A stretch of DNA of 64,000 bases, from the NCBI RefSeq assembly GCF_014698845.1, contig NZ_JACJTV010000006.1, positions 1 to 64,000 on the forward strand, read 5' to 3'. Origin of the DNA: Coleofasciculus sp. FACHB-1120. GTDB taxonomy: Bacteria > Cyanobacteriota > Cyanobacteriia > Cyanobacteriales > FACHB-T130. Shown piece by piece: positions 54,580 to 62,878 of the stretch. Within the stretch, counting starts at the first letter, position 1; each line of letters starts with the position of its first letter. The translations under genes were made by a program, and so were the position numbers. The notes beneath the pieces are model-generated. The model had not been told where the DNA came from. It saw nothing but the letters and a program-made list of their open reading frames with translations, and searched no databases.

Positions 54580-54966
54580 CTACCTCAAGGAGGAGGTACA
54601 AGCTTGTGCATCTTGCCAAAGCTTGTAGAGGAAGAATTCAGCGCGATCGCTCATTGCAGTCACAAAAACACCCTCTCCATTTTTCGAGCCTCCGTCCACC
54701 CAGCTACCGTGCAGGCAGACTTCGACGTACTCGGCATCGCAAGCACACAAGCCAATAATTTCAGAACCTTCCTGCTGCGCTTCCTCTACCAACCGTCCGA
54801 TTTCTGGCAAGCTAGCAGGAAGCAAGAAGGAAGCGGTGCTAGGTTCGACGGAAATGGGAGTACCCACTCGCAGCGCCAAAACCACCCGCCGTGTCACCCA
54901 CTCTTCTAGAGATTGAGCCAGACACTCCAAGTAAAAGCCGTTTTCGGTGTAAGTTAGTTTCAGCAT
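54580..54966 (-). CDS. Conserved-looking small protein of unknown function
   Basis: A 128-residue soluble protein beginning MLKLTYTENGFYLECLAQSL with a mainly beta, then helical, pattern. The strand segment CACDAEYVEVCLHGSWVDGG is notable for its cysteines. No known catalytic motif. It lies 14 bp downstream of an HNH nuclease gene on the same strand, so they are probably co-transcribed, and ends at a clear terminator. Its last 53 bp also occur at 53532-53584. Confidence 0.75.
   Translation of the reverse strand: MLKLTYTENGFYLECLAQSLEEWVTRRVVLALRVGTPISVEPSTASFLLPASLPEIGRLVEEAQQEGSEIIGLCACDAEYVEVCLHGSWVDGGSKNGEGVFVTAMSDRAEFFLYKLWQDAQACTSSLR
54585..54637. repeat. 53-bp repeat, parent copy
   Basis: The 3' end of the gene at 54580. 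See the copy at 53532-53584. Confidence 0.75.
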
Positions 54967-54980
54967 TGCTTGGTGTCTCC

Positions 54981-55517
54981 TTACAAATCCAGGTGATCGT
55001 GCTGTTCGCGCCAGAACTGTTCGGCAAAGGCAACAGCAGGGTGCATAGGGGCTTTAGGCTGCGTGCGAAGGGGCATTCCTGCTTGAGTCGGGGTGCGATC
55101 GCCCTTGCGCTGGTTGCACCTTTCGCAGGCAATAACTACGTTGTCCCAGGTATGTTTTCCGCCCTTTGATAAGGGTAGGACGTGATCAATCGTCAACTGT
55201 TTCGTGTTGCCGCAGTATTGGCAGGTGTGATGGTCTCTCCGTAGCAATTCTCGACGGTTCACCGGGGGAACTTTCCAAACTCGCTCTGCACTCGTGACAG
55301 TGAGGCGAATTTGTTCTGGCACCTCGATCACCACGCTGGGCGATCGCACTTGCCACCCCGGTGCATCGCTAAACTGCAAAGGTTCGGCTTTACCACCGAT
55401 CAACAGAGCGATCGCTCGCTTAATATTGACCCGGCTCATGGGCAAGTAGTTCTGGGAAAATACGACTACCGACCTACCTAACACGTCAGTTGCGCTTGTC
55501 ACGACTTGGCTCCTCAT
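54981..55517 (-). CDS. HNH endonuclease
   Basis: A 178-residue HNH nuclease. The zinc-finger-like core is CQYCGNTKQLTIDHVLPLSK then WDNVVIACERCNQRKGDRTP, giving the CxxC, DHV and CxxC...H/N elements. The N-terminal half (VVVFSQNYLPMSRVNIKRAI) is the extension typical of the cyanobacterial group, which are usually chromosomal single genes rather than mobile. Role uncertain: DNA repair or nicking. The following gene at 54580 begins 14 bp after its stop. Confidence 0.92.
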   Translation of the reverse strand: MRSQVVTSATDVLGRSVVVFSQNYLPMSRVNIKRAIALLIGGKAEPLQFSDAPGWQVRSPSVVIEVPEQIRLTVTSAERVWKVPPVNRRELLRRDHHTCQYCGNTKQLTIDHVLPLSKGGKHTWDNVVIACERCNQRKGDRTPTQAGMPLRTQPKAPMHPAVAFAEQFWREQHDHLDL

Positions 55518-55912
55518 ACAATTAACCCCCGCCTCTGGTAAATAGAAGCGGGGGTTGGAAAAACTTTTTAAGTCTTCTCGTCCTATGTTGGTACGGCTAC
55601 TTTTAGCCTGTACCTCCCGCTTTGTTTGTTTAGTTTGGGTTCTGCAATCCGCAGACTCCCACTATTATTGCGATCCAAATTTTTATCAATTGACCAACCT
55701 CGCTCCTGGCAATCATATCCAGCCATAAAAAGAAACTCCACGCCCGCACCGACCGATTCCCAACTCGTTAAGGAGTCGGAATGGCTGGCTGAGATGGAGA
55801 AAGCAGGTATATGTGTCACAGGAAGGCTTCTTGAACGGTTTAACTTGAATCTGGCTTTCAATATACTACACTTGTATTACTAATCTGTCCACAAATTTTA
55901 GGAGAAAAAATC
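55518..55912. other. Intergenic region, no convincing gene
   Basis: About 395 bp between divergent genes. A GC-rich hairpin lies at 55524-55556. Open frames of about 90 codons exist on both strands at about 55583-55883, but neither has recognisable motifs and they overlap completely. Confidence 0.5.
55524..55556. terminator. GC-rich hairpin upstream of the HNH gene
   Basis: AACCCCCGC (55524-55532) pairs with GCGGGGGTT (55548-55556), with three more base pairs inside after one mismatch. It lies 6 bp upstream of the HNH start, so it may mask the ribosome site or mark the end of a lost gene. Confidence 0.5.
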
Positions 55913-56251
55913 ATGCGTACCCTACCTCGTACCTCAACCACTGAAATGGAAGTCACCAGCATACGCTTGGAGAGAGAACTGAAGGAAGAACTCAAAGAAC
56001 TTGCAGGTCATCAGGGATATCAAGCTTTGATTCGAGATATCCTCTGGAACTACGTACAGCAGAAATCCGATGATTATAAACCTCAATTCTCTAGGTCTGA
56101 TATTCTCTCTAGCGTTTCTGCCACAGCGCAGCAAGAACAACGCTGTGTATTGACAGGCAAGTTTATCCGACCGCAGGAGCCAATGTTATTAGGATTTACC
56201 AATCATGGCGATCTGGTTCCTTTAAGTGTTGAGAGTTTGTCATCGAGATAG
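55913..56251 (+). CDS. Small ribbon-helix-helix-like protein
   Basis: A 112-residue protein. Residues 13-50 (EVTSIRLERELKEELKELAG, then YQALIRDILWNYVQQ) fit a ribbon-helix-helix DNA-binding fold. The remainder contains QRCVLTGKFIRPQEPMLLGF, with a possible beta structure. Such small RHH proteins are often regulators. GGAG precedes the ATG by 8 bases. No partner gene is visible. Confidence 0.75.
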   Translation: MRTLPRTSTTEMEVTSIRLERELKEELKELAGHQGYQALIRDILWNYVQQKSDDYKPQFSRSDILSSVSATAQQEQRCVLTGKFIRPQEPMLLGFTNHGDLVPLSVESLSSR

Positions 56252-56294
56252 GCTTTTGGTGTCTTCAAATTAACGTCAGCGCAGCATAAACAAA

Positions 56295-56349
56295 AGCGAT
56301 CGCACTCTACCCCCAGTACAAGGTAAAAGTGCGATCGCTCACCAGCGAA
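56295..56349. terminator. HIP1-based hairpin downstream of apcF
   Basis: AGCGATCGCACT (56295-56306) and its complement (56338-56349) make a 12-bp stem with a 31-nt loop, 43 bp past the apcF stop. It contains two HIP1 octamers. Possible bidirectional transcript end. Confidence 0.4.
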
Positions 56350-56391
56350 TGACTAATCGCTAATCGCTAATTGTTCATTGCCATTCGTGCC

Positions 56392-56901
56392 TTAGACATC
56401 CTGTTCGCTTAAATCGCGAGTCATGTGGTCAAAAGGCTGATCTACAAATGCTGTATTTGCAACTCCAGCCGCTGCCACTTGTTCTTTCACAATCTCCTTC
56501 ATGATTTGGATGCCCATCACAGTTGGCCCAATCGGCACTCCCAAAGAGTTGTAAGTTTCCCGAAGACCTTGCAACACCCGTTCATCCAACACATTCGTAT
56601 CACCTGCAACCAACGCATAGCTGGCATAGCGCAGGTAATAGTCCATATCCCGCAGGCAAGCCGCATAGCGACGAGTCGTATATGCATTCCCGCCTGGTCG
56701 AATCAGTTCCGGCAGGTCTTCAAACAGCCGTGACCCCGCCTGCTTCACAATCGAAGCTGCATTGGAGTTAATCACCGCCGCCGCCTGAACTCGTTCTGTG
56801 CCGGTTTCAAAATAGGATTTCAAGGACTCTACGGCATTGCGATCCAGATAACGACCCGTAACATCGTAATTCTTAATCAGGTTTGTGACTGCGTCGCGCA
56901 T
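56392..56901 (-). CDS. apcF: Allophycocyanin beta-18 subunit
   Basis: A 169-residue phycobiliprotein. The chromophore-binding region reads [20 protein letters not shown], with the Cys near residue 81 that carries phycocyanobilin, preceded by GGNAYTTRR with the usually methylated Asn. It starts [20 protein letters not shown]. The overall pattern is that of ApcF, a minor beta-type subunit of the phycobilisome core, rather than ApcB. It is a single gene, as apcF commonly is, away from apcABC. Confidence 0.93.
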   Translation of the reverse strand: MRDAVTNLIKNYDVTGRYLDRNAVESLKSYFETGTERVQAAAVINSNAASIVKQAGSRLFEDLPELIRPGGNAYTTRRYAACLRDMDYYLRYASYALVAGDTNVLDERVLQGLRETYNSLGVPIGPTVMGIQIMKEIVKEQVAAAGVANTAFVDQPFDHMTRDLSEQDV

Positions 56902-57065
56902 GAAATTGCTCTCCCAACAACAAGCTATATAGATAATTTTCTATTGTTTAGTGTGCTGTTGCATACCCGGTTTCTAGGGTGTAGTTTACAACAACAAACA
57001 CTTTCAATAGCATATATCCATCTCCACAAGCATCTCCACATTGTTGAGTGCGATCGCTGCAATTC

Positions 57066-57404
57066 TTAGCGAGCAATTTTCTCCGGAGCGATGCCATAAG
57101 CCTTCTGGCGCATCGGTTTGCCATCCCGTGACTGATCTGCTCTAGAGCCAGCCTTTCGACGGCTCACCGGCTTCAACCAACAGACCCCTCTCATGGGTAC
57201 TGGCAGTAATGTTAGCTCTTCTGGATATCGCGGCTGCGGATCGTTGAGCAACCAGATGGGCGGCACCATCATCGGGTCGTACTCAGCAATAATATCGACC
57301 ATTCCAGGACGCTGCTTTAGCTCCACTCTCGTCCCAGGTCGATACTCAAATGCCTCTTGTTGCTCAAAATCTTGATCAAAATCCGTATTTAAATTAAACA
57401 TCAT
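57066..57404 (-). CDS. Small protein of unknown function
   Basis: A 112-residue protein with an acidic, Gln-rich start (FNLNTDFDQDFEQQEAFEYR), a Pro-rich middle (YDPMMVPPIWLLNDPQPRYP) and a basic C-terminus. No recognised domain. The reading frame and GC pattern look coding, and the ATG at 57404 is preceded by GGGGGGAAGC-type purines. Function unknown. Confidence 0.6.
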   Translation of the reverse strand: MMFNLNTDFDQDFEQQEAFEYRPGTRVELKQRPGMVDIIAEYDPMMVPPIWLLNDPQPRYPEELTLLPVPMRGVCWLKPVSRRKAGSRADQSRDGKPMRQKAYGIAPEKIAR

Positions 57405-57872
57405 GCTTCCCCCCGCACAAAAGTAGCAAAAGCTACTGATTAGTAAAATTGTTGCCGCCTATAAGATTTTTTTGTAAATCTCGCTACAATTTTTAACTTT
57501 TTCTTGCCTTAAGTCAAATTGCAACTGCCTTATTCTGTATAGCTCAATACAAAATCTCCTCGCACCTATCCCTAGGATGATCCAGTACATCGGTGCCTTC
57601 TGCCTTGCAAAAGGCTGAAGACTGTTAGCGTAGCGGCGCATCAGCGCGGAGTGGGGATTGAGTGGAAGACGTCTTGAGATGGGCAAAAGGGGAAAAAGAT
57701 TTTCAGTCAGGAAAGTTGTACTTCTGGATACGGAAGTCTTCCCTGAAAATGCTGGCTTTCAATCCAGGTTCTCCCCCTCTTGACTTGACGATTCACTAAC
57801 CCTGATGATCGCTCTTACTGTTTTTTCTGCTTTCCAGACTGAGCCAGCTTAGAAATTAAGGAGTCCGTCGTA
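57405..57872. other. glnA upstream region
   Basis: About 470 bp between divergent genes. It carries the NtcA-type box at 57718-57731. A 75-codon minus-strand open frame here has no family resemblance. Other regulators may bind, but I see no further clear sites. Confidence 0.5.
57718..57731 (+). promoter_or_regulatory. NtcA-type binding site upstream of glnA
   Basis: GTActtctggaTAC matches the NtcA consensus GTA-N8-TAC and lies 142 bp upstream of the glnA start. NtcA activates nitrogen-assimilation genes including glnA in cyanobacteria. A TAN3T -10 box at the usual 20-24 bp spacing is not obvious. Confidence 0.6.
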
Positions 57873-59294
57873 ATGTTCCAGACCCCGCAAGAATTTTTGA
57901 CTTACGTCAAAGAAAAAAACATCCAGATCATTGACCTCAAATTCATCGATATGCCGGGTATCTGGCAGCATTTGTCGATGTATCACAACCAAATTGACGA
58001 AAGCAGCTTCACCGAAGGCGTACCCTTCGATGGCTCCAGTATCCGGGGTTGGAAAGCCATCAACGAATCAGACATGGCAATGGTGCTAGATCCGACAACT
58101 GCCTGGATCGACCCATTTATGGCAGAGCCAACATTAAGCGTCGTCTGTAGCATTGTCGAACCCCGGACGGGCGAACCTTACAGCCGCGACCCCCGCACCA
58201 TTGCTCAGAAGGCAGTAGACTACCTAATTTCTACCGGCATTGGGGATACAGCCTTCATTGGCCCGGAAGCTGAGTTCTTCATCTTTGATGATGTCCGCTT
58301 TGACCAAAACCAGCACGAAGGCTATTACCATGTAGATTCCGTGGAAGGACGTTGGAATTCTGGGAAAAAAGAGGAGGGTGGCAACCTCGGTTATAAACCC
58401 CGCTACAAAGAGGGTTATTTCCCCGTTGCACCGACGGATACCTCGCAAGATATGCGGACAGAAATGCTGTTGACAATGGCAAACTGCGGGGTGCCGATTG
58501 AAAAGCACCACCACGAAGTTGCTACCGGCGGTCAGTGCGAACTTGGTTTCCGCTTCGCAACTTTGGTGCAAGCTGCTGATTATCTGATGACTTACAAGTA
58601 CGTCATCAAGAACGTTGCCAAGAAATATGGCAAAACAGTCACCTTCATGCCGAAACCACTGTTTAACGACAACGGTTCCGGGATGCATACCCACCAGTCG
58701 ATTTGGAAGGATGGGCAGCCGCTATTCGCAGGCGATAAGTATGCTGGCTTAAGCCAAATGGCGTTGCACTACATCGGTGGCATCCTGAAGCACGCACCGG
58801 CGCTGTTGGCTTTGACCAATCCCACAACCAATTCTTACAAGCGCTTGGTGCCCGGTTTTGAAGCACCCGTAAACTTGGCTTACTCCCAAGGCAACCGTTC
58901 TGCCTCGATTCGGATTCCGCTGTCTGGTACCAATCCTAAAGCGAAGCGCTTAGAGTTCCGTTGTCCGGATGCGACTTCTAACCCCTATTTGGCATTTGCT
59001 GCCATGCTCTGTGCGGGTCTAGATGGTATCAAGAACCAAATTGACCCCGGTGAATCTTTGGATAAGGATATTTACGACCTGACCCCAGAGGAACTGGCGA
59101 ACGTTCCTTCCACCCCAGGATCTCTCGAAGGTGCCTTGGAGGCGTTGGAAAACGATCACGCTTTCTTGACCGATACGGGTGTGTTTACCCCAGACTTCAT
59201 TCAGACTTGGATTTCATACAAGCTTGATAACGAAGTCAACCCGATGCGGCTGCGCCCCCATCCCTACGAGTTCGCTCTCTACTATGATTGCTAA
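57873..59294 (+). CDS. glnA: Type I glutamine synthetase
   Basis: A 473-residue GSI. Hallmarks are [17 protein letters not shown] near the start, [11 protein letters not shown] (metal-binding Glu), [20 protein letters not shown], the ATP-binding [16 protein letters not shown], and [16 protein letters not shown] [20 protein letters not shown]. It converts glutamate and ammonium to glutamine with ATP and is the entry of ammonium into the GS-GOGAT cycle. Length is standard. AAGGAG gives a good ribosome site. An NtcA-like box lies upstream and a terminator downstream. No gif inhibitor gene is nearby. Confidence 0.98.
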   Translation: MFQTPQEFLTYVKEKNIQIIDLKFIDMPGIWQHLSMYHNQIDESSFTEGVPFDGSSIRGWKAINESDMAMVLDPTTAWIDPFMAEPTLSVVCSIVEPRTGEPYSRDPRTIAQKAVDYLISTGIGDTAFIGPEAEFFIFDDVRFDQNQHEGYYHVDSVEGRWNSGKKEEGGNLGYKPRYKEGYFPVAPTDTSQDMRTEMLLTMANCGVPIEKHHHEVATGGQCELGFRFATLVQAADYLMTYKYVIKNVAKKYGKTVTFMPKPLFNDNGSGMHTHQSIWKDGQPLFAGDKYAGLSQMALHYIGGILKHAPALLALTNPTTNSYKRLVPGFEAPVNLAYSQGNRSASIRIPLSGTNPKAKRLEFRCPDATSNPYLAFAAMLCAGLDGIKNQIDPGESLDKDIYDLTPEELANVPSTPGSLEGALEALENDHAFLTDTGVFTPDFIQTWISYKLDNEVNPMRLRPHPYEFALYYDC

Positions 59295-59611
59295 TTCTTG
59301 ATTTTCTCGTTTACTCGATGAGAATACGGAATTGCGTGGGATACAGCCTCACGCTTTGACGAGGCATTCCTGCCAAATCTAGAGCCTGCCTCTCTGGAAG
59401 CGTGTCAATCTACAAGGGTGGGGAAATCCTACCCTTGAAATTAATTCCTAGTCCGCCATCCTTATGGGTGGCGCTTTTTCTTGTCTCACTGGAGACAGAT
59501 GGCAGCGGTCCAAACAGCGTTAAGATAAAAAATATGTCTTAACAAAAAGACATACAATCTCTCAGCTTTTTCATCGTCATACTCGGTGTTCAGCACTTCT
59601 TGTTAGCTTCT
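59295..59611. other. Intergenic region after glnA
   Basis: About 315 bp holding a small hairpin at 59413-59437 (CAAGGGT/ACCCTTG), the glnA terminator at 59454-59480 and an AT-rich stretch near 59520-59560 suitable for the next promoter. No gene seen. Confidence 0.5.
59454..59480 (+). terminator. Intrinsic terminator of glnA
   Basis: CGCCATCC (59454-59461) pairs with GGGTGGCG (59466-59473), one wobble pair, loop TTAT, followed by CTTTTTCTT. About 160 bp past the glnA stop. Confidence 0.85.
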
Positions 59612-60760
59612 ATGCAGTCAACCTCAAACCTTGACCCCGCCACAGCTCTTACTGAGACTCTAACCAAGCTGACCTATCAGACTTTTCAGCAAGGCAAGAA
59701 TTACTTTGGCTTAGCCCATAAAATATTAAATTCGCAGTTGCTGAATTTAATTTCTCCTCAGGTGGATGTGAAAACGAAACCGATTCCGCCAGAGGTTATA
59801 CAAAAACTGAAACAAAGGCACGATCGGATTATTGAAACCGATTGGCAGGATGTCGAGCGCGGTGTATATCCCGCTAGCTTACTGTTTGATAACTCCTGGA
59901 GCGATTTTTTCCGCTATTATCCAATGGTTTGGCTGGATACGCTGCAAGTGCAACAGCGGGCTAAACAGAAGCGATATCAAGAATTTTCGCCAAACATTTC
60001 CACGGATGGTTATCCGAGCTACTACCTGCAAAACTTCCATCACCAAACTGATGGTTACTTAAGTGACTGGTCAGCAAATCTCTATGATTTGCAAGTGGAA
60101 ATTCTTTTTGGTGGCACGGCAGATGCGATGCGGCGGCGGATTCTCGCGCCATTGAAACAAGGGCTGAAAGCTTTTGATTTTATTCCACCCAGACAAGTTC
60201 GCATTCTGGATGTGGCGAGTGGAACGGGGCGCACTTTGAAATTAATCCGGGGCGCTTTCCCTGAAGCCTCTCTGTTTGGGATAGATTTGTCACCCGCTTA
60301 CTTGCGGAAAGCGAATCAGCTGTTATCTGAAAATCCTGGAGAATTGCCCCAACTCCTCCAAGCGAATGCTGAGAAAATCCCCTACGTGGATGAGCATTTC
60401 CATGCGGTTACTTGCGTGTTTCTCTTCCATGAGCTTCCGGCAGCGGTGCGTCAGCAGGTGATCGAGCAGTGCTACCGAGTCACGAAACCGGGTGGAGTCT
60501 TTATTATCTGCGACTCGATCCAAGTCAGTGATGCTCCAGAATTGATGCAAGTGATGGAGAACTTTCCAGAAACATTCCACGAACCGTACTACAAACACTA
60601 CATCACCGATGATTTGGTGAAACGGTTAGAGAAAGCAGGCTTCGAGAATATTTCGACTGAAGTTCACTTTATGAGCAAGTATTTGATTGCTCATAAGCCA
60701 GTTGCTGAAAAGACAACGGCTTTAGATGGAGAACAAAGCGATCGCAAGCTCATGGTTTGA
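59612..60760 (+). CDS. Class I SAM-dependent methyltransferase
   Basis: About 382 residues from the ATG at 59612. The first 190 residues are an unassigned helical region with TDGYPSYYLQNFHHQTDGYL. The C-terminus is a Rossmann methyltransferase: motif I ILDVASGTGRTLKLI (about residue 198), acidic loop LFGIDLSPAYL, VTCVFLFHELP, and KPGGVFIICDSIQ. Close cyanobacterial relatives have the same two-part layout. The substrate is probably a small molecule or lipid. A TTG four codons upstream is also possible. Confidence 0.88.
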   Translation: MQSTSNLDPATALTETLTKLTYQTFQQGKNYFGLAHKILNSQLLNLISPQVDVKTKPIPPEVIQKLKQRHDRIIETDWQDVERGVYPASLLFDNSWSDFFRYYPMVWLDTLQVQQRAKQKRYQEFSPNISTDGYPSYYLQNFHHQTDGYLSDWSANLYDLQVEILFGGTADAMRRRILAPLKQGLKAFDFIPPRQVRILDVASGTGRTLKLIRGAFPEASLFGIDLSPAYLRKANQLLSENPGELPQLLQANAEKIPYVDEHFHAVTCVFLFHELPAAVRQQVIEQCYRVTKPGGVFIICDSIQVSDAPELMQVMENFPETFHEPYYKHYITDDLVKRLEKAGFENISTEVHFMSKYLIAHKPVAEKTTALDGEQSDRKLMV

Positions 60761-61001
60761 AACCTGGGTGTCGAGAAGTAGCAAAAGCAGACGGCATCAA
60801 GGCTAAGGCTCGTTACTAGGATGGGTAGACTCCTAGTAACGAGAATCAGAAGCAGAGGCTGAAGGCGATCGCTGATGCAGTGATGATTAAACTACTTAAC
60901 GTTTGAAAACAAAAAACTAATCTTTAGAGGTGTCCTCCAAATGTGCCTCTAGGCGATAGAGTTGGTCTAGGCAAACCGCAAAACGATAAGCAGAAGGTAT
61001 T

Positions 61002-61505
61002 ATGACCACCAACGAGCCTGCTGTGGAAAGTGTTTCCACCCAAGGACTGTCAACCGAAGATCAAGTTACCAATGAGCTGATTGAAGATTCAACGGTAATC
61101 AACTATGTTGATGTGATTCAAACCGTTATCTCCAGCCTGGATCAGGACGATACGGCAATGGTGAGCCGTAACGAAGACAGCGGTCATCTTTGGAAATTTC
61201 AGTACGGTAGCGTTGAGGTGTTTGTGCAACTCACGGGTATCACCGAAGAGGATACTTTCACTGTTTGGTCTTATGTTCTCAAGCTACCTGCCAAGAACGA
61301 ACCGCAGTTAATGCGGAAACTCCTGGAAATGAATTGGTCGGGCACGTTTGAATCCTGTTTTGGAATTGTGGATGACCAAGTAGTAGTGCTGACATCTCGC
61401 ACTGTCGCTGAGCTTTCTCCGGGAGAAATTTCTCGCGCTGTCACCGTTGTTGCGACGATTGCAGATAATAACGACGACGCTTTACAAGCTGAATTTGGTA
61501 ATTAG
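61002..61505 (+). CDS. YbjN-domain protein
   Basis: A 167-residue protein with an acidic disordered N-terminus (about residues 1-30) and a YbjN/TY3-type sensor-like domain: WKFQYGSVEVFVQLTGITEE, then LPAKNEPQLMRKLLEMNWSG, then ELSPGEISRAVTVVATIADN. Family members are thought to act as chaperone-like or type-III-secretion-chaperone-fold proteins. Role unknown. It ends 38 bp before the lipoate-ligase-like gene, with an intervening hairpin. Confidence 0.85.
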   Translation: MTTNEPAVESVSTQGLSTEDQVTNELIEDSTVINYVDVIQTVISSLDQDDTAMVSRNEDSGHLWKFQYGSVEVFVQLTGITEEDTFTVWSYVLKLPAKNEPQLMRKLLEMNWSGTFESCFGIVDDQVVVLTSRTVAELSPGEISRAVTVVATIADNNDDALQAEFGN

Positions 61506-61554
61506 TTATTGGTCATGAGTCATTGGTTTTATGCAAATGACAAATGACCAATAA
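61506..61554 (+). promoter_or_regulatory. Hairpin that pairs over the lipoate-ligase start codon
   Basis: TTATTGGTCAT (61506-61516) is perfectly complementary to ATGACCAATAA (61544-61554), which contains the start codon of the next gene. It could restrict translation unless opened or unless ribosomes finishing the YbjN gene disrupt it. The sequence type also recurs as an intergenic repeat in cyanobacteria. Confidence 0.5.
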
Positions 61555-62344
61555 TTCCGATTGGCGTTTGATTCCGCCGCTGGAAGCATCAGGTCGTGTC
61601 CAGATGGCAATCGACCGCTGGTTATTAGAGCAGCACCAGCGGGGTTTGCATCCCCCAGCCTTACGGTTTTACACTTGGTCTCCACCGGCGATTTCGTTGG
61701 GATATCATCAACACCGCTTGCCTGCATCTTGGCAGCATCTGGCTGCGGCGGGTGCAGTAGATTTGGTGCGGCGTCCGACTGGCGGAAGAGGAGTGCTGCA
61801 CCAAGGCGATTTGACCTACATGGTGGTAACGTCAGGGCTATCTGGCAGCCGCATCCAAGCGTACCAGGAAATTTGTGAGTTTTTGATTCAGGGATGGCGA
61901 TCGCTCGGTTTAGAATTGCACTACGGTTCGGCAGGACGGGGTTACATTCACAATCCCAATTGTTTTGGCACCGCAACGGGGGCGGATTTAGTTTTAGCGG
62001 ATAATTCCAAATTAATTGGTAGTGCCCAAATGAGGCGGGGCAATACCATTTTGCAGCACGGATCGATGCGTTTGTCACCAGACGCCACGCTGTTTGAACA
62101 GGTGTTTGGCGAGGCTGTGACGCCGGTCAAACTACCGATTAACCAAAGGGGAGAGGCGCTGGTTTCCACAGTTGTAGAAGCCTTGACGGTAGCAGCTAGG
62201 GATTGTTTTGGTGTTGAGATGGCGGTGCAGCCATTTTCTGAAAGTGAGTGGCACGAAATTTTGGCGCAGCCAGAATTAGAGATTCCCTCACCGAATCAAG
62301 TCTTACAGAATCTAGCCTTACAGAATCAAGATGGACAATGCTAA
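61544..62344 (+). CDS. Lipoate-protein ligase A-family protein
   Basis: A 266-residue member of the biotin/lipoate A/B ligase family. Motifs present are LRFYTWSPPAISLGYHQ, RRPTGGRGVLHQGDLTYMVV (substrate-binding RRxTGGxxxxH) and SKLIGSAQMRRG with the conserved Lys. It should attach or transfer lipoate or octanoate to carrier domains such as PDH E2. The start codon lies in a hairpin and no classical ribosome site is visible, so translation may be coupled to the YbjN gene just upstream. Confidence 0.9.
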   Translation: MTNNSDWRLIPPLEASGRVQMAIDRWLLEQHQRGLHPPALRFYTWSPPAISLGYHQHRLPASWQHLAAAGAVDLVRRPTGGRGVLHQGDLTYMVVTSGLSGSRIQAYQEICEFLIQGWRSLGLELHYGSAGRGYIHNPNCFGTATGADLVLADNSKLIGSAQMRRGNTILQHGSMRLSPDATLFEQVFGEAVTPVKLPINQRGEALVSTVVEALTVAARDCFGVEMAVQPFSESEWHEILAQPELEIPSPNQVLQNLALQNQDGQC

Positions 62345-62355
62345 CGCTAGTAACT

Positions 62356-62847
62356 CTAAGGTCGGATAACTCGGTGCATATCTAGAACTGGTGGGGCAAT
62401 TTCAGTCTGCGTTAACAGATCGTGAACTTGTCCCCGGTGGTGTGTCTGGTGATTAAAAAAGTGTGCGATCAACAAATCAACCGGATCGATATAAATATTT
62501 CCTTGGTTATTGCGGTATTTAATCGTACTACTCAAGAATTCGTCGTTTAAACTAGCCGCGAAGGCTTCGATCCGCTCATCTTCTGATATACGCGCTTTAG
62601 TTAGCCCGTCGAAATCCTCATAGAGAATCGCATCGAGTCCAGTGGACGGCACTTCTTTGCCCTCAAACCGCGACAACCAGATGCGATCGCCTACCATGAT
62701 GTGATTTAGCGTCCCATGAATACTTTTGAAAAAGGCGGGTCTGACACGCTTACGTTCTACATCGTCCAAGCGAGTGCAAACTTCATAAAGTCTGCGATTT
62801 GCCAGCGTGTTGTAGCGTGCAAGCATCTGGAAGTGCTGTATGAGCAT
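62356..62847 (-). CDS. DinB-family protein
   Basis: A 163-residue four-helix DinB/YfiT-type protein. Three metal-binding His positions are visible: LNHIMVGDRIW (about residue 48), FNHQTHHRGQVH (about 133 and 137). Such proteins are metal-dependent, often thiol-transfer, enzymes. It is 31 bp downstream of the site-2 protease gene on the same strand and may be co-transcribed. Confidence 0.88.
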   Translation of the reverse strand: MLIQHFQMLARYNTLANRRLYEVCTRLDDVERKRVRPAFFKSIHGTLNHIMVGDRIWLSRFEGKEVPSTGLDAILYEDFDGLTKARISEDERIEAFAASLNDEFLSSTIKYRNNQGNIYIDPVDLLIAHFFNHQTHHRGQVHDLLTQTEIAPPVLDMHRVIRP

Positions 62848-62878
62848 ATTCAGACTCGTTTATCGCGTGTCAATTAAT

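Noticed and set aside
55583..55883. Overlapping open frames on both strands
   Set aside because: They mirror each other, lack motifs, and cannot both be coding. Neither resembles a known family.
57459..57686. 75-codon minus-strand frame upstream of glnA
   Set aside because: Lies across the glnA regulatory region with no ribosome site or homology.
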